Source: Clostridium_B lapidicellarium
Lineage (GTDB): Bacteria; Bacillota; Clostridia; Clostridiales; Clostridiaceae
NCBI RefSeq assembly: GCF_041224415.1
Contig: NZ_JBGFFE010000013.1
Location: forward strand, 18,100-82,099
Direction of reading: 5' to 3'
Length of the DNA stretch: 64,000 nucleotides
Shown here: positions 42,804 through 52,686 of the stretch, one piece after another
How the letters are laid out: every line of letters begins with the position of its first letter
Numbering within the stretch: the first letter of the stretch is position 1
The notes under the pieces: generated by a model
What the model was told of the DNA's origin: nothing
What the model saw: the letters and a program-made list of their open reading frames with translations, nothing else
Databases searched by the model: none
Made by a program: the position numbers and the translations under genes

Positions 42804-43849
42804 ATGAAATATGCTTATGTAGGATGCAGAACTACAAGAGAAAGAAATGCAAGAGGAGAGGGTATAAAGGTATTTAAAATTGATGGAAAATCTAAGGAGT
42901 GGAAAGAAATACAGACATTAAAAATATTAGAAAATCCGTCGTATTTAGCATTTGACAATAATAAGGAATATTTGTATACGGTTCACGGAGATCTCAGTGA
43001 TGTCAGCTCATTTAAAATAAAAGACGACGGCACATTAGAACATTTGAATACCGTATCCACCCATGGTAAGAATCCGGTTTATTTGTCAGTTGATGATACA
43101 AATCAGTATATCGTAGTGGCAACATTGCAGGGAGGATCTGTTTTAACTTATAAAAGACAAAAAAATGGTATGCTGAGTGAAGCAATTGATATAGTAAGGT
43201 TGCAGGGAAAAACAGAAGATAAGGTTTCTTTTGCACATCAATGTATATTCGACAATAAGAAAAAATATGTATTTGTTCCAACTCAGGGAAGAATACAGGG
43301 ATATGGACAGATAATAGTTTTTGAATTGGATAAGCAAAATGGAAAGCTCATTGAAAAATGTAAACTGAGATCAAGAGAATTTGCAGAGCCAAGGCATGTT
43401 GCAGTTGACCAGAACAATAGATATCTATATTTGCTGAATGAAAAAGACAGTACTATAACTTTTCATTATTTTGATGATAGCAATGGTAAATTGGAGTCTA
43501 AACAAATTGTTTCAACCTTACCGGAACGTACACAGGCCCAGGACAAGCAAGTGAAGTGATGGTTCATAAATCAAATAAATTTTTATATGCTTCAAACAGA
43601 ATCCATAATAGCATTGCCATATTTTCTATAGATCCCAATACTGGATATATAAAAAATATAGGATTTGAATCAACTTTGGGAAAAACACCCAGATTTTTTA
43701 CTTTTGATGAAGAAGGCAAGTACCTGTATGTTGCAAATGAGGATAGTGATAGCATAGTGGTTTTTGAAGTAAATCAGAAAAATGGACTATTAAAGTATAC
43801 AGGTCAGAAAATAGAAACGGGAAGTCCTGTTTGTATTTTATTTTCGTAG
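42804..43849 (+). pseudogene. Lactonase-family beta-propeller protein, frameshifted
   Basis: Two frames together match the intact paralogue at 51572 over its whole length. The first (42804-43559) follows it down to STLPE, then leaves the alignment. The second (from the shift) reads YTGPGQASEVMVHKSNKFLY, matching YTGNGQASGIVVSHDGKYLY. One base is missing near 43524-43526, where GAACG stands for GAAACG. The family (3-carboxymuconate cyclase / 6-phosphogluconolactonase-like, seven blades) acts on cyclic esters. The gene is inactive unless frameshifting or an assembly error is involved. AGGAGG precedes the ATG. Confidence 0.8.
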
Positions 43850-43879
43850 TTAATACAAAATTTAGAGGGGGATATTCAC

Positions 43880-45127
43880 ATGAACTTGGCTTTGTTATCA
43901 CTTATAGCATTAATTGCGGCAATTGTAGTAGGTTTTTATAAAAAAATAAATATAGGTATATTGTCAATCGGAGTGGCTTTAGTAATGGGACGAATAGCGG
44001 GAATTTCCGATAAAGCTATAATAAAAGGATTTGATGCGTCCCTGTTCATGACTTTGCTGGGAGTAACTTTTTTATTTAGCATTATAAATGAGAATAAAGC
44101 GCTGTTGATTGGTGCAAAAAAAATTGTCAGATTAATTGGAAAAAGGACTTGGCTTTTACCCATATTGATGTATGCAATAGGATATGCAATATGTGCTGCT
44201 GGCCCGGGTGCAATTCCATCTTTAGCATTGATGCCTGCATTTGCAATACCGCTGGCTAAAGAAATGGGATTCGATCCCTTGATGTTGTGCCTCATAGCCG
44301 ATTGCGGGGTTTTCTCAGGCAGAATGAATTCGATAACACCAGAAGGTGTTTTAATTACGGGAATTTTGGAAAAACAAAAAATAAGCGGTTTTATGCTGCA
44401 TTTAAATATAGGTATGACTGTTACAGCCATTATACTAAGTATAATTATATATGTATATTACAAAGGGTATAGAGTTATAGCATCAAAAAATGTCGATAAA
44501 AATTCTACAGTCAAATTCAGTAAACAGCAAGTAGTATCATTATTTGGCTTGTTGGCTATGGTTATAATGGTAATGTTTTTTAAGTTTAATCCTGGCCTGG
44601 CGGCATTTCTCATAGGTATAATTTTACTTATGCTTGGTGTTGCTGACGAGAGGAAGAGTATAAAGGGGATACCCTGGGGGGTCCTGCTTTTAGTAACTGG
44701 AGTGGGAGTACTGATGCAGATTTCAATATCGCTGGGAGGAATAAAATTATTATCCCATGCTCTTGCTTCTATAATGAATAAATACACGGCAGGTGCGATA
44801 ATGGGAGTTACAGCAGGAACTATGTCATGGTTTGTTTCTGGATTGGGTGTTGTTTTTCCGACATTGATGCCGACAGTAGGAGGTATTGCCCATCTAGTTG
44901 GCAATGGAGTGTCTATAAATGAACTTGTTTCTGCTATTGGTATAGCTGCAACTATAACTGTAGGGCCGACAACAACTACTGGAAGTCTGATAATGGCTAC
45001 AATTATGACAGAAGGGGGAAGCAAAGGAGAAGAAAATAAAATCTTTATACGACTTTGGGCATGGACTCTAGTGGCTTTGGCACTGGTATCTATATTGGCT
45101 ATTTTAGGTGTTTATAGAATATTATAA
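43880..45127 (+). CDS. MatC-like dicarboxylate/tricarboxylate permease (copy 1)
   Basis: This 415-residue integral membrane protein has about 10-12 hydrophobic segments. The N-terminal half (IIKGFDASLFMTLLGVTFLF ... IVRLIGKRTW) resembles the MatC_N domain of malonate/dicarboxylate carriers. The C-terminal half (ANYTAGAIMGVTAGTMSW-type) is like other ion-transporter superfamily members. It probably imports a di- or tricarboxylic acid for the enzymes of the cluster. It is a close paralogue of the permease at 50276. GAGGGGG lies before the ATG. Confidence 0.78.
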   Translation: MNLALLSLIALIAAIVVGFYKKINIGILSIGVALVMGRIAGISDKAIIKGFDASLFMTLLGVTFLFSIINENKALLIGAKKIVRLIGKRTWLLPILMYAIGYAICAAGPGAIPSLALMPAFAIPLAKEMGFDPLMLCLIADCGVFSGRMNSITPEGVLITGILEKQKISGFMLHLNIGMTVTAIILSIIIYVYYKGYRVIASKNVDKNSTVKFSKQQVVSLFGLLAMVIMVMFFKFNPGLAAFLIGIILLMLGVADERKSIKGIPWGVLLLVTGVGVLMQISISLGGIKLLSHALASIMNKYTAGAIMGVTAGTMSWFVSGLGVVFPTLMPTVGGIAHLVGNGVSINELVSAIGIAATITVGPTTTTGSLIMATIMTEGGSKGEENKIFIRLWAWTLVALALVSILAILGVYRIL

Positions 45128-45183
45128 ATTAAATACTTTAATTTTATGAAATAAAAATCAATATGACACGTTGTATCAGTTTT

Positions 45184-45212
45184 AAAAAAGCTACTGTCAA
45201 GTAGCTTTTTGC
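45184..45212 (+). terminator. Terminator after permease copy 1
   Basis: AAAAAGCTACT pairs with AGTAGCTTTTT around a GTCA loop. It sits directly before the LysR-type operator of the prpF operon. Confidence 0.85.
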
Positions 45213-45227
45213 ATATGAACTATTATT

Positions 45228-45298
45228 CCTTTTAGTTATGGATATTGATAAAATTATGCTATTATACTTTGCTAAATTTAAGATATATAATGAAGTTG
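45228..45298 (+). promoter_or_regulatory. LysR-type operator/promoter of the prpF operon, duplicated at 55953
   Basis: About 70 bases starting ATTCCTTTTAGTTATGGATA match 55953-56022 (the region between the second LysR gene and the dehydrogenase), with about 11 mismatches by eye. The segment ends in TATAAT (45286-45291), a -10 for prpF, and lacks a good -35, as expected for an activator-dependent promoter. Its reverse strand still carries the AAAAGGAAT ribosome site of a LysR gene that is no longer present. Confidence 0.65.
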
Positions 45299-45323
45299 TG
45301 TAAATGATTAGGGAGGTTTTAGT

Positions 45324-46448
45324 ATGTATATGAAAAAGTATCCATGTGTATATATGCGTGGTGGAACAAGCAAAGCTGTCTTCTTTCATGAAAAGGATTT
45401 ACCGAAAGATAAAGCTTTATGGAATGAAATTTTTTTAAAAGTAATGGGTACGCCAGATATAAAACAAATTGATGGTATGGGGGGGACAGTATCATCAACA
45501 AGTAAGGTTGCAGTAATATCGCCTTCGAATCACCAGGGTGTTGATGTGGATTATAACTTTTTTCAAGTAGATATTGTTATCCCAAGAGTAGATAATAGTG
45601 CTAATTGCGGAAATATTTCTTCTGCGGTAGGTCCGTTTGCTATTGATGAGGGGTTGGTAGAAGCTGTAGAGCCGATTACGGTAGTTAGGGTGTTAAACAC
45701 AAATACAAATAAAATCATTGAAGAACATGTAAGAGTAAAAAATGGAAAAGCTATGGTTCATGGTGATGAAATTATAAAAGGTGTTCCTGGAACAGGTTCT
45801 AGAATTGATATGTATTTTGAGAAGCCGGCTGGAGCAGTAACAGAAAAATTATTTCCTACGGGAAGCAAAAGGGATATGTTGAATATTCCGGGATATGATC
45901 CTATAGAGGTAACGATTATTGATTGTGCAAATCCTGTTGTATTTTTTAAAGCAGAGGATATAGGTATTAAAGGTACAGAACTTGTTGAATTAAATAGTAA
46001 TAAGGATATTATGGAGCATATTGAACGCATTAGAAGTATATCTGCCCAGAAAATTGGTTTTGTACAAAATTGGGAAGATGCAAGAAAAACGTCTACATCA
46101 ATTCCTAAGGTTTCTATTATATCAAAGCCGCAGAATTATGTGGATATGGATGGAAATATAGTAAAAGCTGGGGATATGGATATTTGCTGCAGAGCAGTTT
46201 CAGTTGGTAAAATACATAAAGCTTATCCAATGACAGTTGCTATTGCGACTGGCTCAGCTGTTAAAATTAAAGGAACTATTGTTAATAATTTAATTAATCC
46301 AAAGGAAGATCAAAATATTATTGCAATTGGTCACTCAAGTGGCATTACTAAAGTAGATATGAAGATAGATGGAGAGGAAGTAATAAAAGGTGGTGTAACT
46401 AGAACTGCTAGAAGAATTATGGATGGTTATGTATATGTAAGAGATTAA
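45324..46448 (+). CDS. PrpF-family isomerase/tautomerase
   Basis: PrpF-family enzymes move double bonds or invert geometry in aconitate-like acids (2-methylaconitate isomerase, oxalomesaconate tautomerase). The 374-residue protein shows CVYMRGGTSKAVFFHEKDLP, IDGMGGTVSSTSKVA and ANCGNISSAVGPFAIDEG, all typical. GGGAGG precedes the ATG by 6 bases. It heads an operon with aconitase-like, MmgE/PrpD, permease and lactonase genes. Isomerisation of trans- to cis-aconitate or a relative is a reasonable guess, unproven. Confidence 0.88.
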   Translation: MYMKKYPCVYMRGGTSKAVFFHEKDLPKDKALWNEIFLKVMGTPDIKQIDGMGGTVSSTSKVAVISPSNHQGVDVDYNFFQVDIVIPRVDNSANCGNISSAVGPFAIDEGLVEAVEPITVVRVLNTNTNKIIEEHVRVKNGKAMVHGDEIIKGVPGTGSRIDMYFEKPAGAVTEKLFPTGSKRDMLNIPGYDPIEVTIIDCANPVVFFKAEDIGIKGTELVELNSNKDIMEHIERIRSISAQKIGFVQNWEDARKTSTSIPKVSIISKPQNYVDMDGNIVKAGDMDICCRAVSVGKIHKAYPMTVAIATGSAVKIKGTIVNNLINPKEDQNIIAIGHSSGITKVDMKIDGEEVIKGGVTRTARRIMDGYVYVRD

Positions 46449-46465
46449 GAAAAGAGGAATCAATT

Positions 46466-48736
46466 ATGATTAAATTACATAAAGGAAAAACGTATGTTAT
46501 TAATAATGAAAGAATTGGGAAAATTAATGAGAAAGTTGATATAACTCCCAATGAAGCAACAAAAAATACTATGACTTATGGTATTTTAAAAAGGCATAAT
46601 ACTTCTGGGGATATGAAAAATCTACAATTAAGGTTTGATTCAATGGGCGTTTATGATAATACATATGTAGGTATTTTACAAACTGCTATAGCAAGTGGAT
46701 TGAAGAGATTTCCTATGCCATGTGTATTTACTAACTGTCATAATTGTTTAGGTGCTGTTGGTGGCACTATTAACGCTGACGTACATAAATACGCCTTAAC
46801 AGCATGCCAAAAATATGGTGGTATTTATGTTCCGCCACATCAAGCTGTTATTCATCAATATATGAGGGAAATGATAGTTGAATCAGGAGGTATGTCAATT
46901 GTCTCTGATTCTCATACAAGATATGGAACACAGGGTTCGTTGTCAATTGGAGAAGGTGGCCCAGAGTTAGTAAAGCAGATGATTGGTCAGGGATATGCTC
47001 TGAGTTATCCGAAAGTAATTGCTGTATTTTTTAAAGGGAAACCTAAACCATATGTGGGACCAATGGATGTTGCACTAAATATAATTAAAATGGTATTTAA
47101 GAATGGATTCGTTAAAAATAAGGTATTAGAATTTGTTGGACCTGGCGTAGAAAAATTGTCTATGGATTTTAGAAATGGTATTGATACTATGACTACAGAA
47201 AGTGCCTGCCTTTCTTCAATTTGGACGACGGATGAAAAGGTTCAGGAATATTTTAACATTCATGGAAGACCAGAAGCATATAAGAAAATTAATCCTGGTA
47301 ATGTTGCTTTATACGATGGGGTCATAGAAGTAGATCTGGATAAAATTGCTCCATCGATAGCATTACCTTTTCATCCAAGTAATGTTTATGCTATTGATGA
47401 TGTAATCGAAAATTCAAATGAAATTTTTGCAGAAGTTGAAAAGAAAGCAAGAAGGGTATTTGAAAATAATAATATTAAATTTGATTTGATGGATAAAATT
47501 ACTAAGAATGGAGTTAAGGTTGATCAGGGTGTTGTTGCAGGATGCTGCTCAGGCTCTTTCGAAAATATATATTTGATGAGTAAAATTGCTGAAAGCTCAC
47601 CAAGGAGATTAGGTGATTTTGGACTTAATATTTATCCTGCTAGTCAGCCGATTATGTATCAATTAAATAAATTAGGTATTTTGAATAGCTTAATTGAAAA
47701 AGGTGCTAGAATAAAAACAGCTTTTTGCGGTCCGTGTTTTGGTGCAGGAGATACTCCGGGTAATAATGACTTTAGTATTAGACATACTACGAGAAATTTT
47801 CCCAACAGAGAGGGTTCGAATCCAGCTGCTGGTCAAATTGCATCAGTTGCACTTATGGATGCACGTTCTATTGCAGCAACAGCATTCAATGGTGGCATTT
47901 TAACGTCAGCGAGGAATTCCCAATTAAATGTAGAAATTCCAAAATATGAGTTTAGTGATAAAATATATAAAAATGTTGTATATAACGGATTCGGAAATCC
48001 CAAGCCAAAAGTGGAAATGATTTATGGTCCCGACATCAAGGATTGGCCAAGAATGGAAACATTAACAGATAACTTATTACTTAAGGTTGCAAGTGTAATT
48101 AGAGATGAAGTTACAACAACAGATGAATTAATTCCATCGTGAGAAACTGCTTCTTATAGATCAAACCCATATAAAATTTCGGAATTTACATTAATTAGAA
48201 AGGATCCAAATTATGTTGGAAAAGCAAAAGCTGTTCAAGCTTATGAAAAAGCAAGAATTGCAAATAAAACAGAAAATACTACAGAGTATTATAAGATATT
48301 AAAAGTACTTGGTAATAAAACTCCTGTAAAAGAATTGATAAAAACAACAGGTATTGGTTCTGTTCTTTATGCAAAGCGTCCAGGAGATGGCTCTGCTCGT
48401 GAATATGCTGCGAGTTGTCAAAAAGTATTGGGGGGACTTGCTAACATATGTATTGAGTATTCTACAAAACGTTATAGAAGTAATTGTATTAATTGGGGCA
48501 TAATCCCATTTACTTATGCTGATGATAACATTGATTTGATGGTAGATGATTATATTTATTTGCCGAATATAAGAAAGTTAATAGCAGAAGGTGTTGATAA
48601 AGTAGAAGGTTTCATTATAAGAAACAATGAAAAGAGAAGTATAATTCTTAAACTAGAAAATGTGTCAAAAGCAGAAAGAGAAATTTTACTTGCAGGAAGT
48701 TTAATTAATTTTTATAAGAACAAACTTCAATCATAA
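46466..48736 (+). pseudogene. Aconitase-family hydratase, YbhJ-like (copy 2), broken by an in-frame TGA
   Basis: The frame is otherwise continuous for 756 codons and matches both paralogues (39190, 52687) end to end, including AGCCSGSFENI and FCGPCFGAGDTPGNN iron-sulfur sites. At 48140-48142 a TGA interrupts DELIPS-x-ETASYRSNP, where both paralogues have Gly (IPSGDTSSYRSNP), so a GGA to TGA change explains it. The N-terminal 558 residues would be made without the swivel domain. Base composition is much more AT-rich than copy 3. It could still act with a separately translated C-terminal piece, but no good internal start is evident. Confidence 0.85.
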
Positions 48737-48749
48737 AGGACGTGAAACT

Positions 48750-50102
48750 ATGAATGATTTACGCAAATTAGCTGAGTTTATTAGCAATCTGAGATGGGAG
48801 GATCTACCTGAGCCAGTTGTAAAAGCAGCTAAGCTCTGTGTACTAGACATAATAGGAGTAGCTGTTGGTGCAAGAGATGATAAATTAGTGAATAGTATTG
48901 CTAAATCCTATAAAATGAGAACAAAAGCTGAGGATTGCAGTGTGTGGGGAAAGTCGGAAAAATTTTCGCTTTCCACAGTTGCAATGATAAATGCTATGTT
49001 TGCACATACTTTAGAATTAGATGATGTACACACTGCATCAAAGGCTCATATCGGGGCTAGTGTAATTCCAGCAGCTTGGTCTACAGCTGAATATTTAGGA
49101 TGTACAGGAAAAGAGTTTCTATTAGCAGTAGTTTGCGGTTACGAAACTGCAGCTAGAATAGGGATGGCATTAGGGGCATCTAGCCACAGGAATAAAGGAT
49201 GGCATGCAACATCAACTTGTGGAGTATTTGGTTGTGCTGCAGCTTGTGCTAAATTGCTTAAATTAGATCAAAAAGAAACAATATCTACTTTAGGGATGGC
49301 AGGAACTCAGGCATGTGGATTGTGGGCTTTTCTTGGTGATGGAGCAAATTGTAAGATTTTACATGTTGGTAGAGCTGCTTCAAATGGTTTAGAATCTGCA
49401 TTTTTAGCAAAAGCAGGTATGACGGGTCCAGAACATATTTTGGATGCAAAAGATGGAGGGCTGCTTGCGGCTATGTCTGATGAATATGATGTAACTAAGG
49501 TCTCCCAAGGATTGGGTGAAAAATATGAGATTTTATCATTAGATAATAAACCATATCCGTGTTGTAGAAGTTCACATTGTGCAATTGATAGTGCCTTAAA
49601 AATACGAGAAGAACACGGTATAGGATATGAGGAGATTGAAAAAATACAAGTAGGGACATATCTTGTGGGTTATAAGCAGTGTGCAGTTAGCAAAGGCTGT
49701 TTGAACCCTAAGATACCGTTAGATGCAAAATTTTCTACTCTGTATGCAGTAGCTGTTGCATTTTTATATGGAAAAGTTACTATGGATGAATTTAAGCAGG
49801 ATATAATTGATAAGCCTAAGGTTCAAGAATTGCTTCATAAAGTTATAGTCAAAGAAGATAAAAGATTTACTGAACTTTATCCTGAACATTGGGGTTGTGA
49901 AATGCATGTTCGTTGCAAAGATGGCAGAACTTTTAAAACTATTATAAAAGACCCTTCTGGAAGTATTTATAATCCGTTGACAACGAATCAAGTTATAGAA
50001 AAAGCAGAAATTATCATGCAAAAACATTATTCTGAAAATAAAGAAAAAATAATTGATAGAATCTTAAAATTAGAAGAATATACAAAAATGCCAAAGCTTT
50101 GA
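48750..50102 (+). CDS. MmgE/PrpD-family protein
   Basis: The 450-residue protein belongs to the family of 2-methylcitrate dehydratase, cis-aconitate decarboxylase and iminodisuccinate epimerase. AMFAHTLELDDVHTASKAHIGASVIPAAW is represented by its conserved His/Asp-rich start (near residue 90), and CGLWAFLGDGANCKILHVGRA is also typical. The chain is complete. The ATG follows AAAGGACG, 13 bases after copy 2 of the aconitase-like gene. Between PrpF, aconitase-like and permease genes it probably acts on the same tricarboxylate; dehydratase, decarboxylase and epimerase remain open. Confidence 0.85.
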   Translation: MNDLRKLAEFISNLRWEDLPEPVVKAAKLCVLDIIGVAVGARDDKLVNSIAKSYKMRTKAEDCSVWGKSEKFSLSTVAMINAMFAHTLELDDVHTASKAHIGASVIPAAWSTAEYLGCTGKEFLLAVVCGYETAARIGMALGASSHRNKGWHATSTCGVFGCAAACAKLLKLDQKETISTLGMAGTQACGLWAFLGDGANCKILHVGRAASNGLESAFLAKAGMTGPEHILDAKDGGLLAAMSDEYDVTKVSQGLGEKYEILSLDNKPYPCCRSSHCAIDSALKIREEHGIGYEEIEKIQVGTYLVGYKQCAVSKGCLNPKIPLDAKFSTLYAVAVAFLYGKVTMDEFKQDIIDKPKVQELLHKVIVKEDKRFTELYPEHWGCEMHVRCKDGRTFKTIIKDPSGSIYNPLTTNQVIEKAEIIMQKHYSENKEKIIDRILKLEEYTKMPKL

Positions 50103-50275
50103 GAACAAACTTGTACTCTGAGATTTACAAAATGCTAGTTTATTGTTTTAAGCAATAATAGAGATATGTTTATAAACGATAGAGGGTTTAATTTAGGGGA
50201 TGTTATAAATAGGCTTAAGTTGAGGTGGGGAATTAACATATGCAATTTTAAAAAAATAGAAATGAGGTATATTAA

Positions 50276-51541
50276 ATGATCATGCAGATTGTGTCTCTTA
50301 TATTTTTAATAGGGGCAATTATACTAGGTGTTGTAAAAAAAATAAATGTTGGTATAGTATGTTTAGGTCTTGCTCTAATTCTTGCTATGATTGGCGGGGT
50401 AAATACTAAAATTATATTTAACGGCTTTCCAACCAAATTGTTTATAACTTTGCTTGGAACAATGTATTTATTTAGTATGCTACAAGAAAATAAGACTTTG
50501 GAACTTTTATCTAAAAAAATTATTTTGTTGGTTGGAAAACGTACTTTTTTTATTCCAATAATTATGTATGTAGTTTCTTATGTACTTTCTGCTGCAGGAC
50601 CTGGTGCAATTTCAGTACAAGCAGTCACTATCATATTTGCGGTGTCACTTGCTGTAGAAATGAATGTATCAGCAATTATGATGGGTACACTTGCTTTTTT
50701 AGGCTCAGTAGGTGGTACTGCTTCGCCAATAGCACTTACAGGTATAATTGTAGGAGATTTGCTGTCAGCCCAAAAAATTACTGGCATTCATGAAATTCAG
50801 GTGAAAGTTTTTTTAGGAGTTACTCTTGTAAATTTGATTTGTGCAGTGATCGTATACATAGTATTTAAAGGTTATAAAATTAATTCAGATATGCAGGTTT
50901 CAGTGGACAAAGTTCCTAAATTTAATACAAAGCAAAAAATCAGTTTAATAGGTCTGATAACATTGGCCGTTTTGGTTATAGGGTTTCAACTTGATGTTGG
51001 TTTGATATCGTTTTTAATTGCTGTTATTTTGACAATTTTTAAGGTCTCGGATGAAAAAATGGCAATGAAATTAGTGCCATGGAGTGTACTTATCCTGGTT
51101 TGCGGTGTTGGTGTTCTAATGGCTGTTACTCAATCCATGGGGGGTATTACTTTACTGGCAAAAATTCTTGCATCTTTTATGAATGGTTTTACTGCAGCTC
51201 CAATTATTGGTTTGACAGCAGGAATTATGACATGGTTTAGCTCAGCAAATGGGGTTGTTATGCCGACATTGATACCAACTGTTCCTAAACTTGTTATGAG
51301 TATAGGTGGTAGTGCAAATATTGTAGAAATGGTAAGTGCTATTGTGTCATGTTCAACGCTTTCTGGCATAAGTCCTCTTTCTACGGCAGGCTGTCTTTTA
51401 ATGGCTGGATATACACAAGATACTGGGGCAAATGAAAAAGAACAGCAGTCACTTTTTATAAAATTGTTTATTCTCTGTGTTTCTTTGCTTTTATTTGCTG
51501 CTGCTCTAACATTAGTTGGTATATTTAAACCTTTTATTTAA
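50276..51541 (+). CDS. MatC-like dicarboxylate/tricarboxylate permease (copy 2)
   Basis: This 421-residue membrane protein with about 10-12 hydrophobic segments is a paralogue of the permease at 43880. Both share the GF-x-x-x-LF-x-TLLG pattern (NGFPTKLFITLLGTMYLFSM), LVGKRTFF and the AAGPGAI loop. Family membership (MatC_N-like) suggests uptake of a C4 or C6 acid. The ATG follows a GAGGTAT site. The 170 bases before it show no structured element. Confidence 0.78.
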   Translation: MIMQIVSLIFLIGAIILGVVKKINVGIVCLGLALILAMIGGVNTKIIFNGFPTKLFITLLGTMYLFSMLQENKTLELLSKKIILLVGKRTFFIPIIMYVVSYVLSAAGPGAISVQAVTIIFAVSLAVEMNVSAIMMGTLAFLGSVGGTASPIALTGIIVGDLLSAQKITGIHEIQVKVFLGVTLVNLICAVIVYIVFKGYKINSDMQVSVDKVPKFNTKQKISLIGLITLAVLVIGFQLDVGLISFLIAVILTIFKVSDEKMAMKLVPWSVLILVCGVGVLMAVTQSMGGITLLAKILASFMNGFTAAPIIGLTAGIMTWFSSANGVVMPTLIPTVPKLVMSIGGSANIVEMVSAIVSCSTLSGISPLSTAGCLLMAGYTQDTGANEKEQQSLFIKLFILCVSLLLFAAALTLVGIFKPFI

Positions 51542-51571
51542 AGTAAGGATTATAAAGAGAGGAGATTTGAG

Positions 51572-52621
51572 ATGATAACGTATGCGTATGTAGGATGTAG
51601 AACTACTAAGGAACGAAATGCAAGAGGTTTGGGAATTGAAATCTATCATATTGATGATGAAACAGGAAAATGGGAGCATTTGTATACTATAGGTGATTTG
51701 ATAAATCCATCTTATCTATCATTTGATAATGAAAAAGAGTTTCTTTACACAGTACATGGAGATTTTAGTGAAGTAAGTTCTTTTTCGGTAGATCATTTAA
51801 CGGGAAATTTAACCTTTTTAAATAGAGTTAGTACAGGAGGAATTAATCCAGTATTTCTCACGCCAGATAAAACCAATAGTTATATGATTGTTGCAAACCT
51901 GCAAACAGGTACAGTTGTTTCCTTGCCGCGGAATGAAGATGGTAGTCTTGGAAATGTGAAAGATAAGTTTATAATTACTGGAGAAAAAGAAGGCGATGTT
52001 TCTCACCCACATCAAACTATGTTTGATAATACACAAAAGTATCTCTTAGTACCAGCCCAAGGAAGGCATGCGGGTATAAGTAAGACCACAGTTCTTTCAT
52101 TTGATTCAAATAGTGGATCTTTTTCGGAAAAATATATTCTTCAGACTAGGGAATTGGCTGAGGCGCGGCATGTGGCATTTCATCCTAATAATCGGTTCTT
52201 GTACTTAGTAAATGAGAAAGATAATACAGTTTGTTTTCATATTTTTGATGAGCAAACGGGTATAATGGAACCAAAACAGATATTGTCTACTCTACCTGAA
52301 ACTTATACAGGGAATGGTCAGGCTAGTGGTATTGTTGTAAGTCATGATGGTAAGTATCTTTATGTATCAAATCGAAAACATGATAGTATTGCTATTTATA
52401 AAATTAATACACGGACAGGTATGCTCAAAAGTATAGGCTGGTCCTCCACTTTAGGCAATACACCACGATTTATTACAATTGATCCAACTGGACAGATTTT
52501 ATATGTCGCAAATGAAGACAGTGATACAATAATCCCTTTTAGTATTCAGCCAGACGGCAGGCTTATACATACTGGTCAAATTATTGAGACAGGCAGCCCG
52601 GTTTGCATTATTTTTTCTTAA
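51572..52621 (+). CDS. Lactonase-family beta-propeller protein, intact copy
   Basis: This 349-residue member of the lactonase family (Neurospora carboxymuconate cyclase / Pgl-like) has repeated blades. They contain motifs such as NPSYLSFDNEKEFLYTVHGD, HPHQTMFDNTQKYLLVPAQG, EARHVAFHPNNRFLYLVNEK and TPRFITIDPTGQILYVANED. It probably opens or closes a lactone of a carboxylic acid used by this cluster. No signal peptide is present. GAGAGGAG precedes the ATG. The frameshifted copy at 42804 is its paralogue. Confidence 0.85.
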   Translation: MITYAYVGCRTTKERNARGLGIEIYHIDDETGKWEHLYTIGDLINPSYLSFDNEKEFLYTVHGDFSEVSSFSVDHLTGNLTFLNRVSTGGINPVFLTPDKTNSYMIVANLQTGTVVSLPRNEDGSLGNVKDKFIITGEKEGDVSHPHQTMFDNTQKYLLVPAQGRHAGISKTTVLSFDSNSGSFSEKYILQTRELAEARHVAFHPNNRFLYLVNEKDNTVCFHIFDEQTGIMEPKQILSTLPETYTGNGQASGIVVSHDGKYLYVSNRKHDSIAIYKINTRTGMLKSIGWSSTLGNTPRFITIDPTGQILYVANEDSDTIIPFSIQPDGRLIHTGQIIETGSPVCIIFS

Positions 52622-52686
52622 GAGATTAATAGTTAATAAAAAATATTTCTAAATTTATGATTGGCAATATGTGAGGAGTGAATAAA

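Noticed and set aside
43556..43849. Separate small gene after the lactonase-like frame
   Set aside because: It continues the lactonase alignment in a shifted frame and has no ribosome site, so it is the tail of the same broken gene.
45144..45389. Minus-strand 81-codon frame upstream of prpF
   Set aside because: It spans the terminator and operator and resembles the untranslated LysR upstream region rather than a protein gene.
48140..48142. TGA as selenocysteine codon
   Set aside because: Both paralogues have glycine there, not cysteine, and no SECIS-like hairpin is apparent right after the TGA.
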